Shown: in pieces, positions 18,494 to 28,618 of the stretch
Numbering within the stretch: the first letter of the stretch is position 1
Layout: each line of letters begins with the position of its first letter
Assembly (NCBI RefSeq): GCF_004402535.1
Contig: NZ_SOEY01000030.1
Location: forward strand, 157,801-221,800
Direction of reading: 5' to 3'
DNA: 64,000 nucleotides
From: Cryobacterium glaciale
Lineage (GTDB): Bacteria; Actinomycetota; Actinomycetes; Actinomycetales; Microbacteriaceae
Notes under the pieces: generated by a model
The model's input: the letters and a program-made list of their open reading frames with translations, nothing else
Told to the model about the DNA's origin: nothing
Database searches by the model: none
Program-made: the position numbers and the translations under genes

Positions 18494-18871
18494 ATGCCGC
18501 TTTCGGAACAGGAGCAGCGACTCCTTGAAGAGATGGAGCGCAGTCTCTATCACAACGATGCTGACTTTGTCTCCAGCGTTGGAGTGTCGAGGCTTCGCCC
18601 GAACTATCGTTCCATCGCTATCGGCGTACTGCTCGCCGTCGCCGGCATTGTCGCCCTCATTGCGGGTGTCGCCATCGCGCAGTTATGGCTGGGCATCCTC
18701 GGTTTCATCGTCATGTTCGGCGGTGTGCTCATCGCCGTGACGCCCGGCAAGTCCATTCGATCCGTTTCCGGACCGTCCGCTCCCGGTCGCCGCCCGGCGC
18801 AGGCCAGGTCGAACCAAGGCTTCATGGATCGTCTCAACGATCGTTGGGATCGACGGCAGGACGGTCAGTAG
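18494..18871 (+). CDS. DUF3040 small membrane protein
   Basis: 125 residues. The N-terminus M-P-L-S-E-x-E-Q-R-L-L-E-E-M-E is the hallmark of DUF3040, a family found beside mraZ in actinobacteria. Two hydrophobic segments lie around residues 38-62 and 64-84, followed by a basic, probably cytoplasmic tail. ATG at 18494 has GGAGG at the right distance. Its function is unknown. Position directly ahead of the division cluster, with a terminator between, suggests an envelope role but it is not part of the mraZ transcript. Confidence 0.88.
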   Translation: MPLSEQEQRLLEEMERSLYHNDADFVSSVGVSRLRPNYRSIAIGVLLAVAGIVALIAGVAIAQLWLGILGFIVMFGGVLIAVTPGKSIRSVSGPSAPGRRPAQARSNQGFMDRLNDRWDRRQDGQ

Positions 18872-18940
18872 CTCAACCGTCAGTCCGAAACCCCGCCCCT
18901 CCATCGGGCTCCCATAATTCAAGAGAAATGCTGTCTCGCA

Positions 18941-18969
18941 GGGCCGATCATCAGATCGGCCCTTTTTTT
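18941..18969 (+). terminator. Rho-independent terminator after the DUF3040 gene
   Basis: Stem GGGCCGAT (18941-18948) with ATCGGCCC (18955-18962), a 6-base loop, then seven T's. It separates the DUF3040 gene from the mraZ promoter. Confidence 0.88.
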
Positions 18970-19067
18970 ATGCCCGAAAACCGGCCGGAAGCATCCGGTC
19001 ATGGGAAATATGCTCCATTTCCCTCCACTGGTAAACCCCAGTAAATTAGGGGACAAATAGCGGTCAA

Positions 19068-19096
19068 TTGCAAATTATGCCGCTAAATCTTAGGTT
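19068..19096 (+). promoter_or_regulatory. Candidate promoter of the division/cell-wall cluster
   Basis: TTGCAA (19068-19073) and TAGGTT (19091-19096) are separated by 17 bases, in an A/T-rich patch unusual for this window. The -10 match is only partial. The MraZ boxes begin two bases downstream. Confidence 0.45.
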
Positions 19097-19097
19097 G

Positions 19098-19127
19098 GTG
19101 GTTGAAGGTGGAGTAAAGTGGAGTAAC
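19098..19127 (+). promoter_or_regulatory. MraZ operator: three GTGG boxes in 10-base phase
   Basis: GTGG occurs at 19098, 19108 and 19118, each starting a 10-base unit; the last two units read GTGGAGTAAA and GTGGAGTAAC. Direct GTGG/TGGG repeats at one-helical-turn spacing upstream of mraZ are the known MraZ binding architecture. They lie over or just after the candidate -10, so autorepression of the cluster is the expected effect. Confidence 0.8.
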
Positions 19128-19159
19128 ACCTGAATCTGGCCGGAAGAAAGGGGTGACGC

Positions 19160-19591
19160 GTGTTCCTTGGCACCTACGCCCCCCGGCTCGACGAAAAAGG
19201 TCGCATCATTCTTCCCGCGAAGTTTCGGGACGAACTCTCCACCGGCGTGGTGATGACGCGGGGGCAGGAACACTGCATCTACGTGTTCAGCACCCGCGAA
19301 TTCGAAACCCTGCACGACAAGATCCGCCAGGCCCCGGTCACGAGCAAGCAGGCTCGCGACTACCTCCGGGTGTTCCTGTCCGGGGCCAGTTCCGAAACGC
19401 CGGACAAACAAAACCGCGTCACCATCCCCGGCAACCTGCGCAGCTATGCGGGGCTTGACCGGGAACTGACCGTCATCGGTGCTGGCAGCCGGGTCGAGAT
19501 TTGGGACAGCGAAGCGTGGGCCACATACCTCGCCGAGCAGGAAACCTCGTACGCCAACACGACGGAGGAGGTGATTCCGGGACTCTTCTAG
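19160..19591 (+). CDS. mraZ: Transcriptional regulator MraZ
   Basis: 143 residues, GTG start with AAAGG upstream. It has two AbrB-like SpoVT/MraZ halves: [22 protein letters not shown] in the first, and [12 protein letters not shown] in the second. MraZ forms a ring that binds spaced repeats ahead of its own gene and represses the cluster. The boxes are seen at 19098-19127. It is the first gene of the division cluster. Confidence 0.97.
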   Translation: MFLGTYAPRLDEKGRIILPAKFRDELSTGVVMTRGQEHCIYVFSTREFETLHDKIRQAPVTSKQARDYLRVFLSGASSETPDKQNRVTIPGNLRSYAGLDRELTVIGAGSRVEIWDSEAWATYLAEQETSYANTTEEVIPGLF

Positions 19592-19690
19592 CCCCTGATG
19601 TCTGACTCCCAGCCGTTTTTGCCCTGACACACTTCCCCGGTGCCAGGACGAAATGGAGGGGAATCAGGCCTCACGGACTATCCCGGCATT

Positions 19691-20647
19691 ATGGCCAGCA
19701 ACGAAATCCACACCCCGGTACTGCTCGAACGCTGCGTCGAGCTGCTCGCACCCGCGCTCGAACAGCCCGGCGCCGTGCTCGTCGACGCGACGCTCGGCAT
19801 GGGCGGCCACGCCGAAGCGATCCTGTCGCGCTTTCCCGATCTCATCCTCGTCGGCCTCGACCGCGACACCGAGGCCCTCGCCATCGCCGAGGAACGACTC
19901 AAGGGTTTCGGCGACCGGGTGCATCTCGTGCACACCGTCTATGACGGCATCGGAACGGCCCTCGACGGCCTCGGCATCACCGAAGTCGCCGGCGTGCTGT
20001 TCGACCTCGGCGTCTCCTCGCTGCAGATCGACCGCGTCGAACGAGGCTTCTCCTATTCCAAGGATGCCCCGCTCGACATGCGCATGGACGGCACCGCCGG
20101 CCTGACCGCCGAGAGCATCCTCGCCGATTACAGCGAACGCGACCTCAAGCGCATCTTCCAGGACTACGGAGAAGAGAAACTTTCCGCCCGCTACGCCAAA
20201 GCCATCGTCGAAGCCCGCGAGACGACTCCCTTCGTGCGGTCGGCCCAACTCGTCGAGGTCATCACCAAGGCCACCCCGGTCGCCATCCAGCGGCTCGGCC
20301 ACCCGGCCAAGCGGGTGTTCCAGGCGCTGCGCATCGAGGTCAACCAGGAACTGGCCGTGCTCGAACGTGCCATTCCCGCCGCCCTCGAACGGGTCGCCGT
20401 CGGCGGCCGCATCGTCGTCATGGCGTACCAGTCGCTCGAGGACCGCATCGTCAAGCGGGCCCTCGCCGCCGCATCCGGCTCCACGGCTCCCGCCGGGCTT
20501 CCGGTGGAACTGCCCGAACACAAACCGCTCTTTTCCCTGCTGTTGCGCGGTGCCGAACTGGCCTCCGACGAAGAAAAAGCACTCAACCCCCGCGCGACGC
20601 CGGTTCGGCTGCGCGCCGCTGTTCGACTGAGAAGGGCCGCCGCATGA
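19691..20647 (+). CDS. rsmH: 16S rRNA (cytosine1402-N4)-methyltransferase
   Basis: 318 residues. It methylates C1402 in the decoding centre of 16S rRNA with S-adenosylmethionine. Family motifs: H-T-P-V-L-L-E-R-C at the start, [10 protein letters not shown] for cofactor binding, [10 protein letters not shown] and [14 protein letters not shown] 19691 gives the usual N-terminus but has no obvious ribosome site; an in-frame GTG at 19640 would add 17 residues. A GGAGGGG at about 19652 lies between them without a start codon at normal spacing. It overlaps the next gene by four bases. Confidence 0.95.
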   Translation: MASNEIHTPVLLERCVELLAPALEQPGAVLVDATLGMGGHAEAILSRFPDLILVGLDRDTEALAIAEERLKGFGDRVHLVHTVYDGIGTALDGLGITEVAGVLFDLGVSSLQIDRVERGFSYSKDAPLDMRMDGTAGLTAESILADYSERDLKRIFQDYGEEKLSARYAKAIVEARETTPFVRSAQLVEVITKATPVAIQRLGHPAKRVFQALRIEVNQELAVLERAIPAALERVAVGGRIVVMAYQSLEDRIVKRALAAASGSTAPAGLPVELPEHKPLFSLLLRGAELASDEEKALNPRATPVRLRAAVRLRRAAA

Positions 20648-21213
20648 GCGACAACCTGGCACGCGTGTCAATTGGGATCGACCGTGAAGCCTTCGACACT
20701 CCGGCACGGGAACGTCGTGGGTTTCGCCTCGTCGCGCCGGCCCCGAGCCGCCGGGCCCGCCCGCGCATCTTCTACGCTCTCACTGCGGTGGCCGGCGTGG
20801 CCGCCATCATCGTCGCCCAGCTGCTGCTCAGCGTCGGAATCTCCCAGGGCGCTTACGAGATTTCCAGCCTGCAGTCGAGCCAGTCCGAGCTCGGCCGCAC
20901 GGCCGCGAGCGTGAGCGAAGACCTGGTTCGGGTGTCGTCCCCGCAAAGCCTCGCCGCCAACGCCGAGGGACTCGGCATGGTCAGCAATTCCAACCCCGTC
21001 TACCTGCGCCTCTCCGATGGCGCCGTCTTGGGCGCTCCGGCCTCGGCGTCGGGTTCGCAGGCCGGAGCGGCCAGCCTCGTCCCCAATGCCCTGCTGACCG
21101 GCAGTACCCTGCTCGCGCAGCTTCCGGAGGACGTGGCGTCGACGAAGGGTGCCGTGACGATCACGAGCGCCCCGGTGGTTCCTGCGGGACTCGCGGCGCC
21201 CACTACCCGATAG
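20644..21213 (+). CDS. FtsL-like septum protein
   Basis: 189 residues starting in an ATGA overlap with rsmH. Topology is that of FtsL: a cytoplasmic N-terminus of about 38 residues, one membrane helix around 40-62, then a short heptad-like stretch followed by an Ala/Ser-rich tail of about 80 residues. Sequence is poorly conserved in the family, so the call rests mainly on topology and on position between rsmH and ftsI. FtsL with its partners activates the FtsWI septal synthase. The long low-complexity tail after residue 130 is unusual relative to enterobacterial FtsL (about 120 residues). Confidence 0.75.
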   Translation: MSDNLARVSIGIDREAFDTPARERRGFRLVAPAPSRRARPRIFYALTAVAGVAAIIVAQLLLSVGISQGAYEISSLQSSQSELGRTAASVSEDLVRVSSPQSLAANAEGLGMVSNSNPVYLRLSDGAVLGAPASASGSQAGAASLVPNALLTGSTLLAQLPEDVASTKGAVTITSAPVVPAGLAAPTTR

Positions 21214-21240
21214 TTTCCCCGAGTCGACCATGATGGGCAG

Positions 21241-23064
21241 ATGAGCGTGCGCAACAGCAGTGCCCGAAAGGCCGGAGCCCGAAACAACCCGACCAATTCC
21301 CGGTCCAGCCGTCGGCGCACCTTCTTCACCGTGGTTGTGCTGTTTGCGGTGATCGGAGTATTCCTGGTGCGGCTCGTGGACATCCAGGTGGTGCAGGCCG
21401 ATTCGCTCACCGCCGACTCCGTGGGGAACCGCTCGGTCGGCCAGGTCGTCTACGGCTCCCGGGGTGAGATCGTCGACGCCAACGGTGTCGTGTTGGCCGG
21501 AACGGTCATGCGCTACAACATCACCATGTCTCCGGTGAACGCGACGCCCTTCAAGCGCACCGTCGACGGCAAGAAGGTCGAAGTGTCGGTGGCTGACGCC
21601 GCCGCCGAAATCGGCGCTGTTACCGGCCAGACCGGTGACGCCATTTTGCTGACCATTTCCACCGCCCTCGAGGCCAACGCGGAGGCCAACTTCGCCTACA
21701 TCGCCCAAAAGGTCGACGTCGGCGTGCTGCGCGCCGTGCAGGAGCTGCACATTCCGTGGACGTACTCCGAGAACAGCCCGAGTCGGGTCTACCCGAACGG
21801 GGCCGTCGCCGGCAACATGCTCGGGTATCTGTCTGGGGACGGCGTGCCGCAGGCCGGCCTCGAATCCGGGCAGGACGCCTGCCTGGCCTCCACCAACGGC
21901 TCGGAAACCTACGAAAAGGGTGCCGACGGCGTGCGCATCCCCGGCAGTAGCGTCACGAGCACCGCAGCGGTCGACGGCGGCGACGTCGTCACCACCATCG
22001 ACTCCGATCTCAACTGGTTCGTGCAGCAGACCCTCGCTGCGCGGGCGCAGGAGACCGGCGCGGCCTGGGCTACCGCGGTCGTGCAGGACGCCAAGACCGG
22101 CAAGCTCCTCGCCGTCGCCGACTATCCCTCGGTCGACCCGAACAACGTCGGCGGCACCGAGAACCCGGAGGACCGCGGCTCGCGCGCGTTCACCCAGTCC
22201 TTCGAACCGGGCTCGACCTTCAAAGCGCTCACCGCGGCATCCGTTCTCGACGCCGGCGTCGCCACGCTCGACACCGGTGTCGTCTCGCCCTACCGCTACC
22301 TGCCGTCCAACGGCGCCAACATCAACGACAGTCACTCCCACCCCGACCAGAACATGACGATGACCGGTGTGCTGATCGACTCCAGCAACACCGGTATGTC
22401 CAAGTTCGGGGAGATGCTCACGGATCAGCAGCGCTACGACTACATGAAGGCCTTCGGCGTCGGCACCGCCACCGAGACCGGATTTCCCCGTGAAGACGGC
22501 GGAATTCTGCACCCCGTCGACGAGTGGGACAACCAGACCAGCTACGCGACCATGTTCGGGCAGGGCCTGACCACGACCGCCCTGCAGGTCTCGAGTATTT
22601 ACCAGACCATCGCGAACGACGGCGTGCGGATGCCGGTGCAGCTGGTCGAAGGCTGCCGTCAGGCCGACGGCACGATGACGAACGTGCCCGATGCGACCGG
22701 AACGCGGGTGCTGTCGGAGAGCGCGGCGAACGACACGAGCAACGTACTCGAGATGGTTTACCAGAAGAGCTGGGTATCGAGCAAGTGGAACATTCCGGGC
22801 TACCGCGTCGCGGCCAAGACCGGAACCGCGCAGATGCCGGACGGCAAGGGAGGGTACTCCAACGGGTATCTGGTTTCGGTGTCCGGCTTCGCCCCGGCCG
22901 ACGATCCGCAGTATGTCGTCTCGGTCAGCATCGCCGACCCTGTTAAACTGAACACGTCTGCCGCACCGGCTCCGGTCTTCCAGGAGATCATGAGCCAGGT
23001 GTTGAAAAAGTACCGGGCGGTTCCCTCCGGCGCGACTGCGCCTGACCTCCCTTCCACCTGGTAA
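21241..23064 (+). CDS. ftsI: Division-specific transpeptidase, penicillin-binding protein 2/3
   Basis: 607 residues. It cross-links septal peptidoglycan outside the membrane. One N-terminal membrane helix (about 30-52) precedes a dimerisation domain and the transpeptidase domain with S-T-F-K (nucleophile Ser325), S-S-N at 381-383 and K-T-G-T at 526-529. ATG at 21241 is 27 bases after the ftsL-like gene. Length fits class B PBPs, and no PASTA domain is present. It is expected to work with FtsW encoded at 28615. Confidence 0.96.
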   Translation: MSVRNSSARKAGARNNPTNSRSSRRRTFFTVVVLFAVIGVFLVRLVDIQVVQADSLTADSVGNRSVGQVVYGSRGEIVDANGVVLAGTVMRYNITMSPVNATPFKRTVDGKKVEVSVADAAAEIGAVTGQTGDAILLTISTALEANAEANFAYIAQKVDVGVLRAVQELHIPWTYSENSPSRVYPNGAVAGNMLGYLSGDGVPQAGLESGQDACLASTNGSETYEKGADGVRIPGSSVTSTAAVDGGDVVTTIDSDLNWFVQQTLAARAQETGAAWATAVVQDAKTGKLLAVADYPSVDPNNVGGTENPEDRGSRAFTQSFEPGSTFKALTAASVLDAGVATLDTGVVSPYRYLPSNGANINDSHSHPDQNMTMTGVLIDSSNTGMSKFGEMLTDQQRYDYMKAFGVGTATETGFPREDGGILHPVDEWDNQTSYATMFGQGLTTTALQVSSIYQTIANDGVRMPVQLVEGCRQADGTMTNVPDATGTRVLSESAANDTSNVLEMVYQKSWVSSKWNIPGYRVAAKTGTAQMPDGKGGYSNGYLVSVSGFAPADDPQYVVSVSIADPVKLNTSAAPAPVFQEIMSQVLKKYRAVPSGATAPDLPSTW

Positions 23065-23079
23065 GAAAGCGAGCTCTGC

Positions 23080-24624
23080 GTGTCTGAATTGGCGCCGTCG
23101 GCTCTCCGTCCCGAGCACCCCGTTCCGCGGTCGTTGTCGGGATTGGTTGCCGAATTTGATCTAGAACTACGTGGAGACATCGACGGTCTCGAAGTCACCG
23201 GTGTGAGCCTGAGCTCGCGCACGGTGCAGCCCGGCGACCTCTACGTCGGCGTTCCCGGCCAGCACCTGCACGGCGCGACCTTCGCTGCAGCGGCCGCCGA
23301 GGCGGGAGCCGTCGCCATCCTGACCGACGAGGCCGGCGCGCTACTCGCCGCAGCCAGCGGTCTGCCGGTGCTCGTGACACCGGATGCCCGCGCCGCGCTC
23401 GGCGCTGTCGCCGCCTGGATCTACCGCACCGCGGACAATCCGGCGACCCTGTTCGCCGTCACCGGCACGAACGGCAAGACCAGCGTCGTCTACCTGCTCT
23501 TCGGCATCCTGAACCAGCTCGGCGTCGTCTCCGGGCTGACCTCCACCGCCGAACGCCGCATTGGCGACCTCGCTGTCACGAGTGCGCTGACCACGCCGGA
23601 GGCCAGCGAACTGCACGCCCTGCTGGCCCGCATGAACGAGGCCGAGGTGCGCGCCGTCGGCATCGAGGTTTCGGCGCAGGCGCTCAGCCGGTACCGGGTC
23701 GACGGGCTCGTCTTCGACGTCGCCGCGTTCACCAACCTCAGCCACGATCACCTCGACGACTACGCGGCAATGGACGACTATTTCCACGCCAAGCTCGAGC
23801 TGTTCCAGCCAGACCGGTCGCACCGCGGCGTCGTCACCGTCGACACCGACTGGGGCCGACGCCTCGCCGACGAATGCCGCATCCCGGTGACGACCATCAC
23901 CAACCGGGCCGACGTAGAGGCGGACTGGCGGATGACTGTGGTCGGCGAATCCGCCAGCCACACCGACTTCGTGCTCGACGGACCCGACGGTCGCCGCCTG
24001 CACACCCGGGTGCCGTTGCTGGGCTGGTACATGGCCGCCAATGCCGCCCTGGCCATCGTCATGCTCGTCGAAAGCGGATTCGACCTCGACGCGATCGCAC
24101 ACACGCTCGGCCGGGACGGCGGCATTGTCGCTTTCATCCCCGGGCGCGCCGAGCGCATTTCCGGCGATCGGGGCCCGCTCGTCTACATCGACTACGGCCA
24201 CAGCCCGGACGCCTTTCTCAACACGCTCGCGGCCCTGCGCAAATTCACGCCGGGCAAGCTGATCATGCTGTTCGGCGCCGACGGCGACCGCGACACCACG
24301 AAACGCGCCGATATGGGCCGGATCGCCGCCCAAGGCAGCGATATCGTGGTCGTGACCGACTTTCACCCACGATTTGAAGATGCCGCGAGCATCCGTGCCG
24401 TACTGCTCGAAGCAGCGCGCGCCGCCGTGCCAGACGGCGAGTTTTACGAGGTGGCCAACCCGCGTGCGGCATTCCGCACGGCGTTGTCACTCGCACACGA
24501 AGGAGACACCATTCTGTACGCCGGCCCAGGCCACGAGGACTACCACGAGGTACAAGGCGTGAAATTGCCGTATTCGGCCAGGGATGACTCCCGCCAGGCA
24601 CTGCGCGACGCGGGGTGGCTGTAA
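23080..24624 (+). CDS. murE: UDP-N-acetylmuramyl-tripeptide synthetase with variant substrate motif
   Basis: 514 residues, GTG start. It adds the third-position diamino acid to UDP-MurNAc-dipeptide in the cytoplasm. The ATP motif G-T-N-G-K-T-S is near 128, H-D-H-L-D near 225, and A-G-P-G-H-E-D-Y near the C-terminus. The specificity motif that reads D-N-P-R in diaminopimelate-adding enzymes is here T-D-F-H-P-R-F-E-D (Asp427 onward): Pro-Arg is kept but Asn is His and the preceding Asp is Phe. It differs also from the D-N-P-A of lysine enzymes. A different diamino acid (for example diaminobutyrate or ornithine, both known in Microbacteriaceae) is the inference. Confidence 0.93.
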   Translation: MSELAPSALRPEHPVPRSLSGLVAEFDLELRGDIDGLEVTGVSLSSRTVQPGDLYVGVPGQHLHGATFAAAAAEAGAVAILTDEAGALLAAASGLPVLVTPDARAALGAVAAWIYRTADNPATLFAVTGTNGKTSVVYLLFGILNQLGVVSGLTSTAERRIGDLAVTSALTTPEASELHALLARMNEAEVRAVGIEVSAQALSRYRVDGLVFDVAAFTNLSHDHLDDYAAMDDYFHAKLELFQPDRSHRGVVTVDTDWGRRLADECRIPVTTITNRADVEADWRMTVVGESASHTDFVLDGPDGRRLHTRVPLLGWYMAANAALAIVMLVESGFDLDAIAHTLGRDGGIVAFIPGRAERISGDRGPLVYIDYGHSPDAFLNTLAALRKFTPGKLIMLFGADGDRDTTKRADMGRIAAQGSDIVVVTDFHPRFEDAASIRAVLLEAARAAVPDGEFYEVANPRAAFRTALSLAHEGDTILYAGPGHEDYHEVQGVKLPYSARDDSRQALRDAGWL

Positions 24625-26034
24625 ATGATCGCCCTCTCCCTGGCCGAGGTCAGCCAGGCCGTCGACGGTGCGCTGCACCTCACCGACGGCGCTGCGGTCA
24701 CCGACCTCGTCGACGGTTCGGTGCAGACCGACTCCCGGCTGATCGAACCCGGCTCCATCTTCGTCGCCAAGCCCGGAGAACTCACCGACGGGCACCTGTT
24801 CGCGCCCGTTGCCGCCGAACGTGGTGCCGCGCTGCTCATCGTGGAACGACTGCTCGACCTGCCGGTGACCCAGATCGTCGTCACCGACGCGGTCGCAGCC
24901 CTCGGCGGCCTGGCCGCCGCGGTCGTCGCGCGGGTTCGTGCCGCCGGGGCGCTCAAAATCGTGGCCGTCACCGGGTCCAACGGCAAGACCACGACCAAGA
25001 ACCTGCTGCGCAGCATGCTCGAACGGGTCGGTCCCACCGTCGCCCCGCGCGGCTCGTTCAACAACCAGGTCGGCGCGCCGATGACGATGCTCGAGGTGAC
25101 TGACGACACCCGGTTCCTCGTGATCGAGATGGGCGCCAGCAGCGAGGGCGCCATCGCGCACCTCGTGCGCCTGGCTCGCCCCGACGTCGGCATTGTGCTC
25201 ACCATCGGTCTCGCCCACGCCGGCGAGTTCGGCGACCTCGACGCCACCGTGCGGGCCAAATCCGAGATGGTCACCGACCTGCTCGAAACGGATGTCGCGG
25301 TACTCAACGCAGACGATCCACGCGTCGCGCAGATGGCAGCGCTCACCCCCGCCCGCATCGTGCGGTTCGGCGAGTATGGCCAGGTCGACGTGCGCGCGAG
25401 CGACCTGCACTCCGGTCGCACCGGCACGACCTTCACCCTGCACCTCGCGAACGGGCAGAGCGCCCCGGTCGTGTTCCCCGTGCTCGGCGAGCACCACGTC
25501 ATGAACGCGCTGGCCGCCGCCGCCGCCGCCGAGGTGCTCGGGGTGTCCCTGACGGACATCGTCGCGGCGCTCGAAGCGACCACCCGGGCCGAACGCTGGC
25601 GCATGGAGGTGCTCGGTGGCAAAGACGATGTCACCGTCATCAACGACGCCTACAACGCGAGCCCCGACTCGATGAGCGCCGCGCTCAAGACACTCGCTCA
25701 GATCGGCACCCCAGGGCGGCGCACCATCGCGGTACTCGGCGAGATGGCCGAACTCGGGGAACTGGCCGGTGAGGAGCACGATCGCATCGGGCTGCTCGCC
25801 GTGCGCCTGAACATCTCCCAGATGATCGTCGTGGGCCAGAAGGCTCGCCGCATGCACATCAGCACCATCAACGAGGGATCGTGGGACGGTGAATCGGCCT
25901 ATGTCGACACGCCGGACGAAGCCTTCGAACTGGTGCGCAGCAGCGTGCATCCGGGGGATACGGTGCTCGTGAAATCATCCAACTCCGCGGGCCTGCGATT
26001 CCTCGGCGATCGACTGGGAGACTTGTTCTCGTGA
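24625..26034 (+). CDS. murF: UDP-N-acetylmuramoyl-tripeptide-D-alanyl-D-alanine ligase
   Basis: 469 residues. ATG follows the murE stop with no gap. It adds D-Ala-D-Ala to complete the cytoplasmic pentapeptide precursor. The ATP-binding motif G-S-N-G-K-T-T-T is near residue 116; the central E-M-G-A-S and [11 protein letters not shown] motifs are typical MurF. Length is normal. Its coding end overlaps the mraY start by four bases (GTGA), so translation is probably coupled. Confidence 0.96.
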   Translation: MIALSLAEVSQAVDGALHLTDGAAVTDLVDGSVQTDSRLIEPGSIFVAKPGELTDGHLFAPVAAERGAALLIVERLLDLPVTQIVVTDAVAALGGLAAAVVARVRAAGALKIVAVTGSNGKTTTKNLLRSMLERVGPTVAPRGSFNNQVGAPMTMLEVTDDTRFLVIEMGASSEGAIAHLVRLARPDVGIVLTIGLAHAGEFGDLDATVRAKSEMVTDLLETDVAVLNADDPRVAQMAALTPARIVRFGEYGQVDVRASDLHSGRTGTTFTLHLANGQSAPVVFPVLGEHHVMNALAAAAAAEVLGVSLTDIVAALEATTRAERWRMEVLGGKDDVTVINDAYNASPDSMSAALKTLAQIGTPGRRTIAVLGEMAELGELAGEEHDRIGLLAVRLNISQMIVVGQKARRMHISTINEGSWDGESAYVDTPDEAFELVRSSVHPGDTVLVKSSNSAGLRFLGDRLGDLFS

Positions 26035-27122
26035 GAGTCCTTCTGCTGTCCGGCGCGTTCTCCCTCGCGTTCACCCTGTTCCTGACGCCGCTGTTCATTC
26101 GACTGTTCAAGAAGTTCGGCTGGGGCCAGTTCATTCGCGACGACGGCCCCAAGAGCCACCACGCCAAGCGCGGCACCGCCACCATGGGCGGAATCATCAT
26201 CATCCTCGGCGTTCTGATCAGCTATTTCACCGCCATGCTGATTGAACAACGACCGTTCACGCCGTCGCCGCTTCTCGTGCTGTTCATGATGGTCGGCCTC
26301 GGCCTGGTCGGATTTCTCGACGACTTTCTCAAGACCCGCAACCAGCGCAGCCTCGGCCTCGGCGGCTGGTCCAAGGTGCTCGGACAGGTCATCGTCGCCG
26401 GCGCCTTCGGTATCCTGTCGCTGCAATTCGTCGACCGCAACGGCCAGACTCCCGCCTCGACCAGCATCTCGTTCATTCGGGACCTGCCGCTCGATTTTAT
26501 GAAACTCGGCACCTTCATCGGTATCGCCGTCTTCCTGCTCTGGATCTGCCTGATCGTCGCCGCGACGTCGAACGGCGTCAACGTCGCCGACGGTCTCGAC
26601 GGCCTCGCCACCGGGGCATCCATTTTCGCCATCGGTTCCTTCGTCGTGATCGGCTTCTGGCAATCCAACCAGAGCTGCTTCGGGGGAGCGGATGCCGCCG
26701 ACCAGTACAAGTGCTACCTCGGCCCCGACTCCTTCGACCTCGCAATCGTCGCCGCGACCATCGTCGGCGGCCTGATCGGGTTCCTCTGGTGGAACACCTC
26801 ACCGGCGAAGATCTTTCTCGGCGACACCGGCTCGCTCGCCCTTGGCGGGGCGCTGGCCGCCCTGGCCATCCTCAGCCGCACCGAACTGCTCCTCGTGCTC
26901 ATCGGCGGCCTGTTCGTGATGGAAGCCGGATCGGTGATCGTACAGCGCGCGTACTTCAAAATCACCCACGGTAAACGCATCTTCCTGATGAGCCCCATTC
27001 ACCACCACTTCGAGCTCAAGGGCTGGGCCGAAGTCACCGTCGTCGTGCGGTTCTGGATCATCGGCGGCCTGCTCGTGGCCGCCGGCGTCGGCTCGTTCTA
27101 CCTTGAATGGCTGTCACGCTAG
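26031..27122 (+). CDS. mraY: Phospho-N-acetylmuramoyl-pentapeptide transferase
   Basis: 363 residues with about ten membrane helices. It transfers phospho-MurNAc-pentapeptide to undecaprenyl phosphate, making lipid I. Catalytic motifs: F-L-D-D-F-L-K near 95, [24 protein letters not shown] and H-H-H-F-E near the C-terminus. A hydrophilic loop containing S-C-F-G and Y-K-C-Y (two Cys) is present around residue 210-228, as in other actinobacterial MraY proteins. GTG start overlaps murF. Confidence 0.96.
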   Translation: MRVLLLSGAFSLAFTLFLTPLFIRLFKKFGWGQFIRDDGPKSHHAKRGTATMGGIIIILGVLISYFTAMLIEQRPFTPSPLLVLFMMVGLGLVGFLDDFLKTRNQRSLGLGGWSKVLGQVIVAGAFGILSLQFVDRNGQTPASTSISFIRDLPLDFMKLGTFIGIAVFLLWICLIVAATSNGVNVADGLDGLATGASIFAIGSFVVIGFWQSNQSCFGGADAADQYKCYLGPDSFDLAIVAATIVGGLIGFLWWNTSPAKIFLGDTGSLALGGALAALAILSRTELLLVLIGGLFVMEAGSVIVQRAYFKITHGKRIFLMSPIHHHFELKGWAEVTVVVRFWIIGGLLVAAGVGSFYLEWLSR

Positions 27123-28618
27123 TGAGTATTGATTCTGGTACAAACGACCGCTTGGATCACCTAACCAGCTGGCATGCGGATTGGAGCGGCCTGCGCGTGG
27201 CCGTCCTCGGCCTCGGCGTGACCGGCTTCGCCGCCGCCGACACCCTCGCCGAACTCGGCGCGGACGTGCTCGTGCTGGCGTCGCCCGGTCCCGACGAACG
27301 ATTCGACCTGCTCGGGGTGCTTGGGGTGCCGTTCGTGCAGGCTGACCTGCGCGAGGTACCTGCGGAGCTCGCGGCGCAGCATCCGGAACTGATCATCGTC
27401 TCGCCCGGCTTCCACCCCGACCATCCGCTGCTTGCCTGGGCGAACGAACACAACGTGCCGGTCTGGGGCGACATCGAACTGGCCTGGCGGTTGCGGGACA
27501 AGGTCGGCGCTCCGGCCGAGTGGATGCTGGTGACCGGCACCAACGGCAAGACCACCACCGTGCAGCTCACCGCCACCATGCTCGCCGCGCACGGCAGTCG
27601 CGTCGCCCCCTGCGGCAACATCGGCGTGCCCGTGCTCGACGCCATTCGTGACCCGCAGGGCTGGGATGTGCTCGTCGTCGAACTCTCGAGCTACCAACTG
27701 CACCACCTGCCGCACAGTGGGCCCGGCGCCCTGGCACCGTGGGCCAGCCTCTGCCTCAACGTCGCCGACGACCACCTCGACTGGCACGGTTCCGCTGCCG
27801 CCTATCGCGCCGCCAAAGCCAAGGTTTACCTGAACACCGCGGTCGTCTGCGTCTACAACACAGCGGATGCCGCGACCCTCGCGATGGTGCAGGAGGCCGA
27901 CGTGCAGGATGGAGCCCGCGCGATCGGTTTCGGCCTCGGCGTGCCCGGACCGAGCGAGCTGGGCATCGTCGACGGCATCGTCTGCGACCGGGCCTTTCTC
28001 GAGGACCGGTTCGAACGCGCCCTCGAACTGACCACGGTGCCTCACCTCGTCGCCGCCGGGCTCGGCGCCCCGCACGTGATCCTGGACGTGCTGGCCGCGA
28101 GCGCCCTCGCCCGGTCCTACGGCGTGTTGCCGGCGACCATCCACACGGCGCTGGAAACCTTCCACCTCGACGCGCACCGCATCGAAACCGTCGCCGTCGG
28201 TGACGGCGTGGAATGGGTCGACGATTCCAAGGCCACCAACCCGCACGCCGCCGACGCGTCCCTGGCCGCCTACGAGTCCGTGGTCTGGCTGGTCGGCGGG
28301 CTGCTCAAGGGCGTCGACATCGACCAGCTCGTGCACAAGCACGTCGGACGCCTGCGCGGCGCGATCATCATCGGTGTCGATCGTCTGGTATTGCGTGAGG
28401 CATTCGCGCGACACGCCCCCGACCTGACCGTGTTCGAGATCGACCCGGACGACACTGAACAGGTGATGACCCGGGCGGTGCGGCTCGCCGCCGAACTCGC
28501 TCGGGCCGGCGACACCGTGCTGCTCGCACCGGCGGCCGCTTCGATGGACCAGTTCGAGAGTTACGCGGAACGCGGCCGGCTTTTCAATCAGGCAGTACAC
28601 GATCTTCTAGGCAGGTGA
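27107..28618 (+). CDS. murD: UDP-N-acetylmuramoylalanine-D-glutamate ligase
   Basis: 503 residues. It adds D-glutamate to UDP-MurNAc-L-Ala (or, in this family of organisms, possibly a glycine-bearing precursor). Motifs: V-L-G-L-G-V-T-G at the nucleotide-like N-terminal domain, G-T-N-G-K-T-T-T near 143, and [10 protein letters not shown] in the C-terminal domain. ATG at 27107 overlaps mraY by 16 bases; GTG at 27122 in the same frame overlaps by one base and is a plausible alternative. Neither has a clear ribosome site, consistent with translational coupling. Confidence 0.95.
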   Translation: MAVTLVSIDSGTNDRLDHLTSWHADWSGLRVAVLGLGVTGFAAADTLAELGADVLVLASPGPDERFDLLGVLGVPFVQADLREVPAELAAQHPELIIVSPGFHPDHPLLAWANEHNVPVWGDIELAWRLRDKVGAPAEWMLVTGTNGKTTTVQLTATMLAAHGSRVAPCGNIGVPVLDAIRDPQGWDVLVVELSSYQLHHLPHSGPGALAPWASLCLNVADDHLDWHGSAAAYRAAKAKVYLNTAVVCVYNTADAATLAMVQEADVQDGARAIGFGLGVPGPSELGIVDGIVCDRAFLEDRFERALELTTVPHLVAAGLGAPHVILDVLAASALARSYGVLPATIHTALETFHLDAHRIETVAVGDGVEWVDDSKATNPHAADASLAAYESVVWLVGGLLKGVDIDQLVHKHVGRLRGAIIIGVDRLVLREAFARHAPDLTVFEIDPDDTEQVMTRAVRLAAELARAGDTVLLAPAAASMDQFESYAERGRLFNQAVHDLLGR

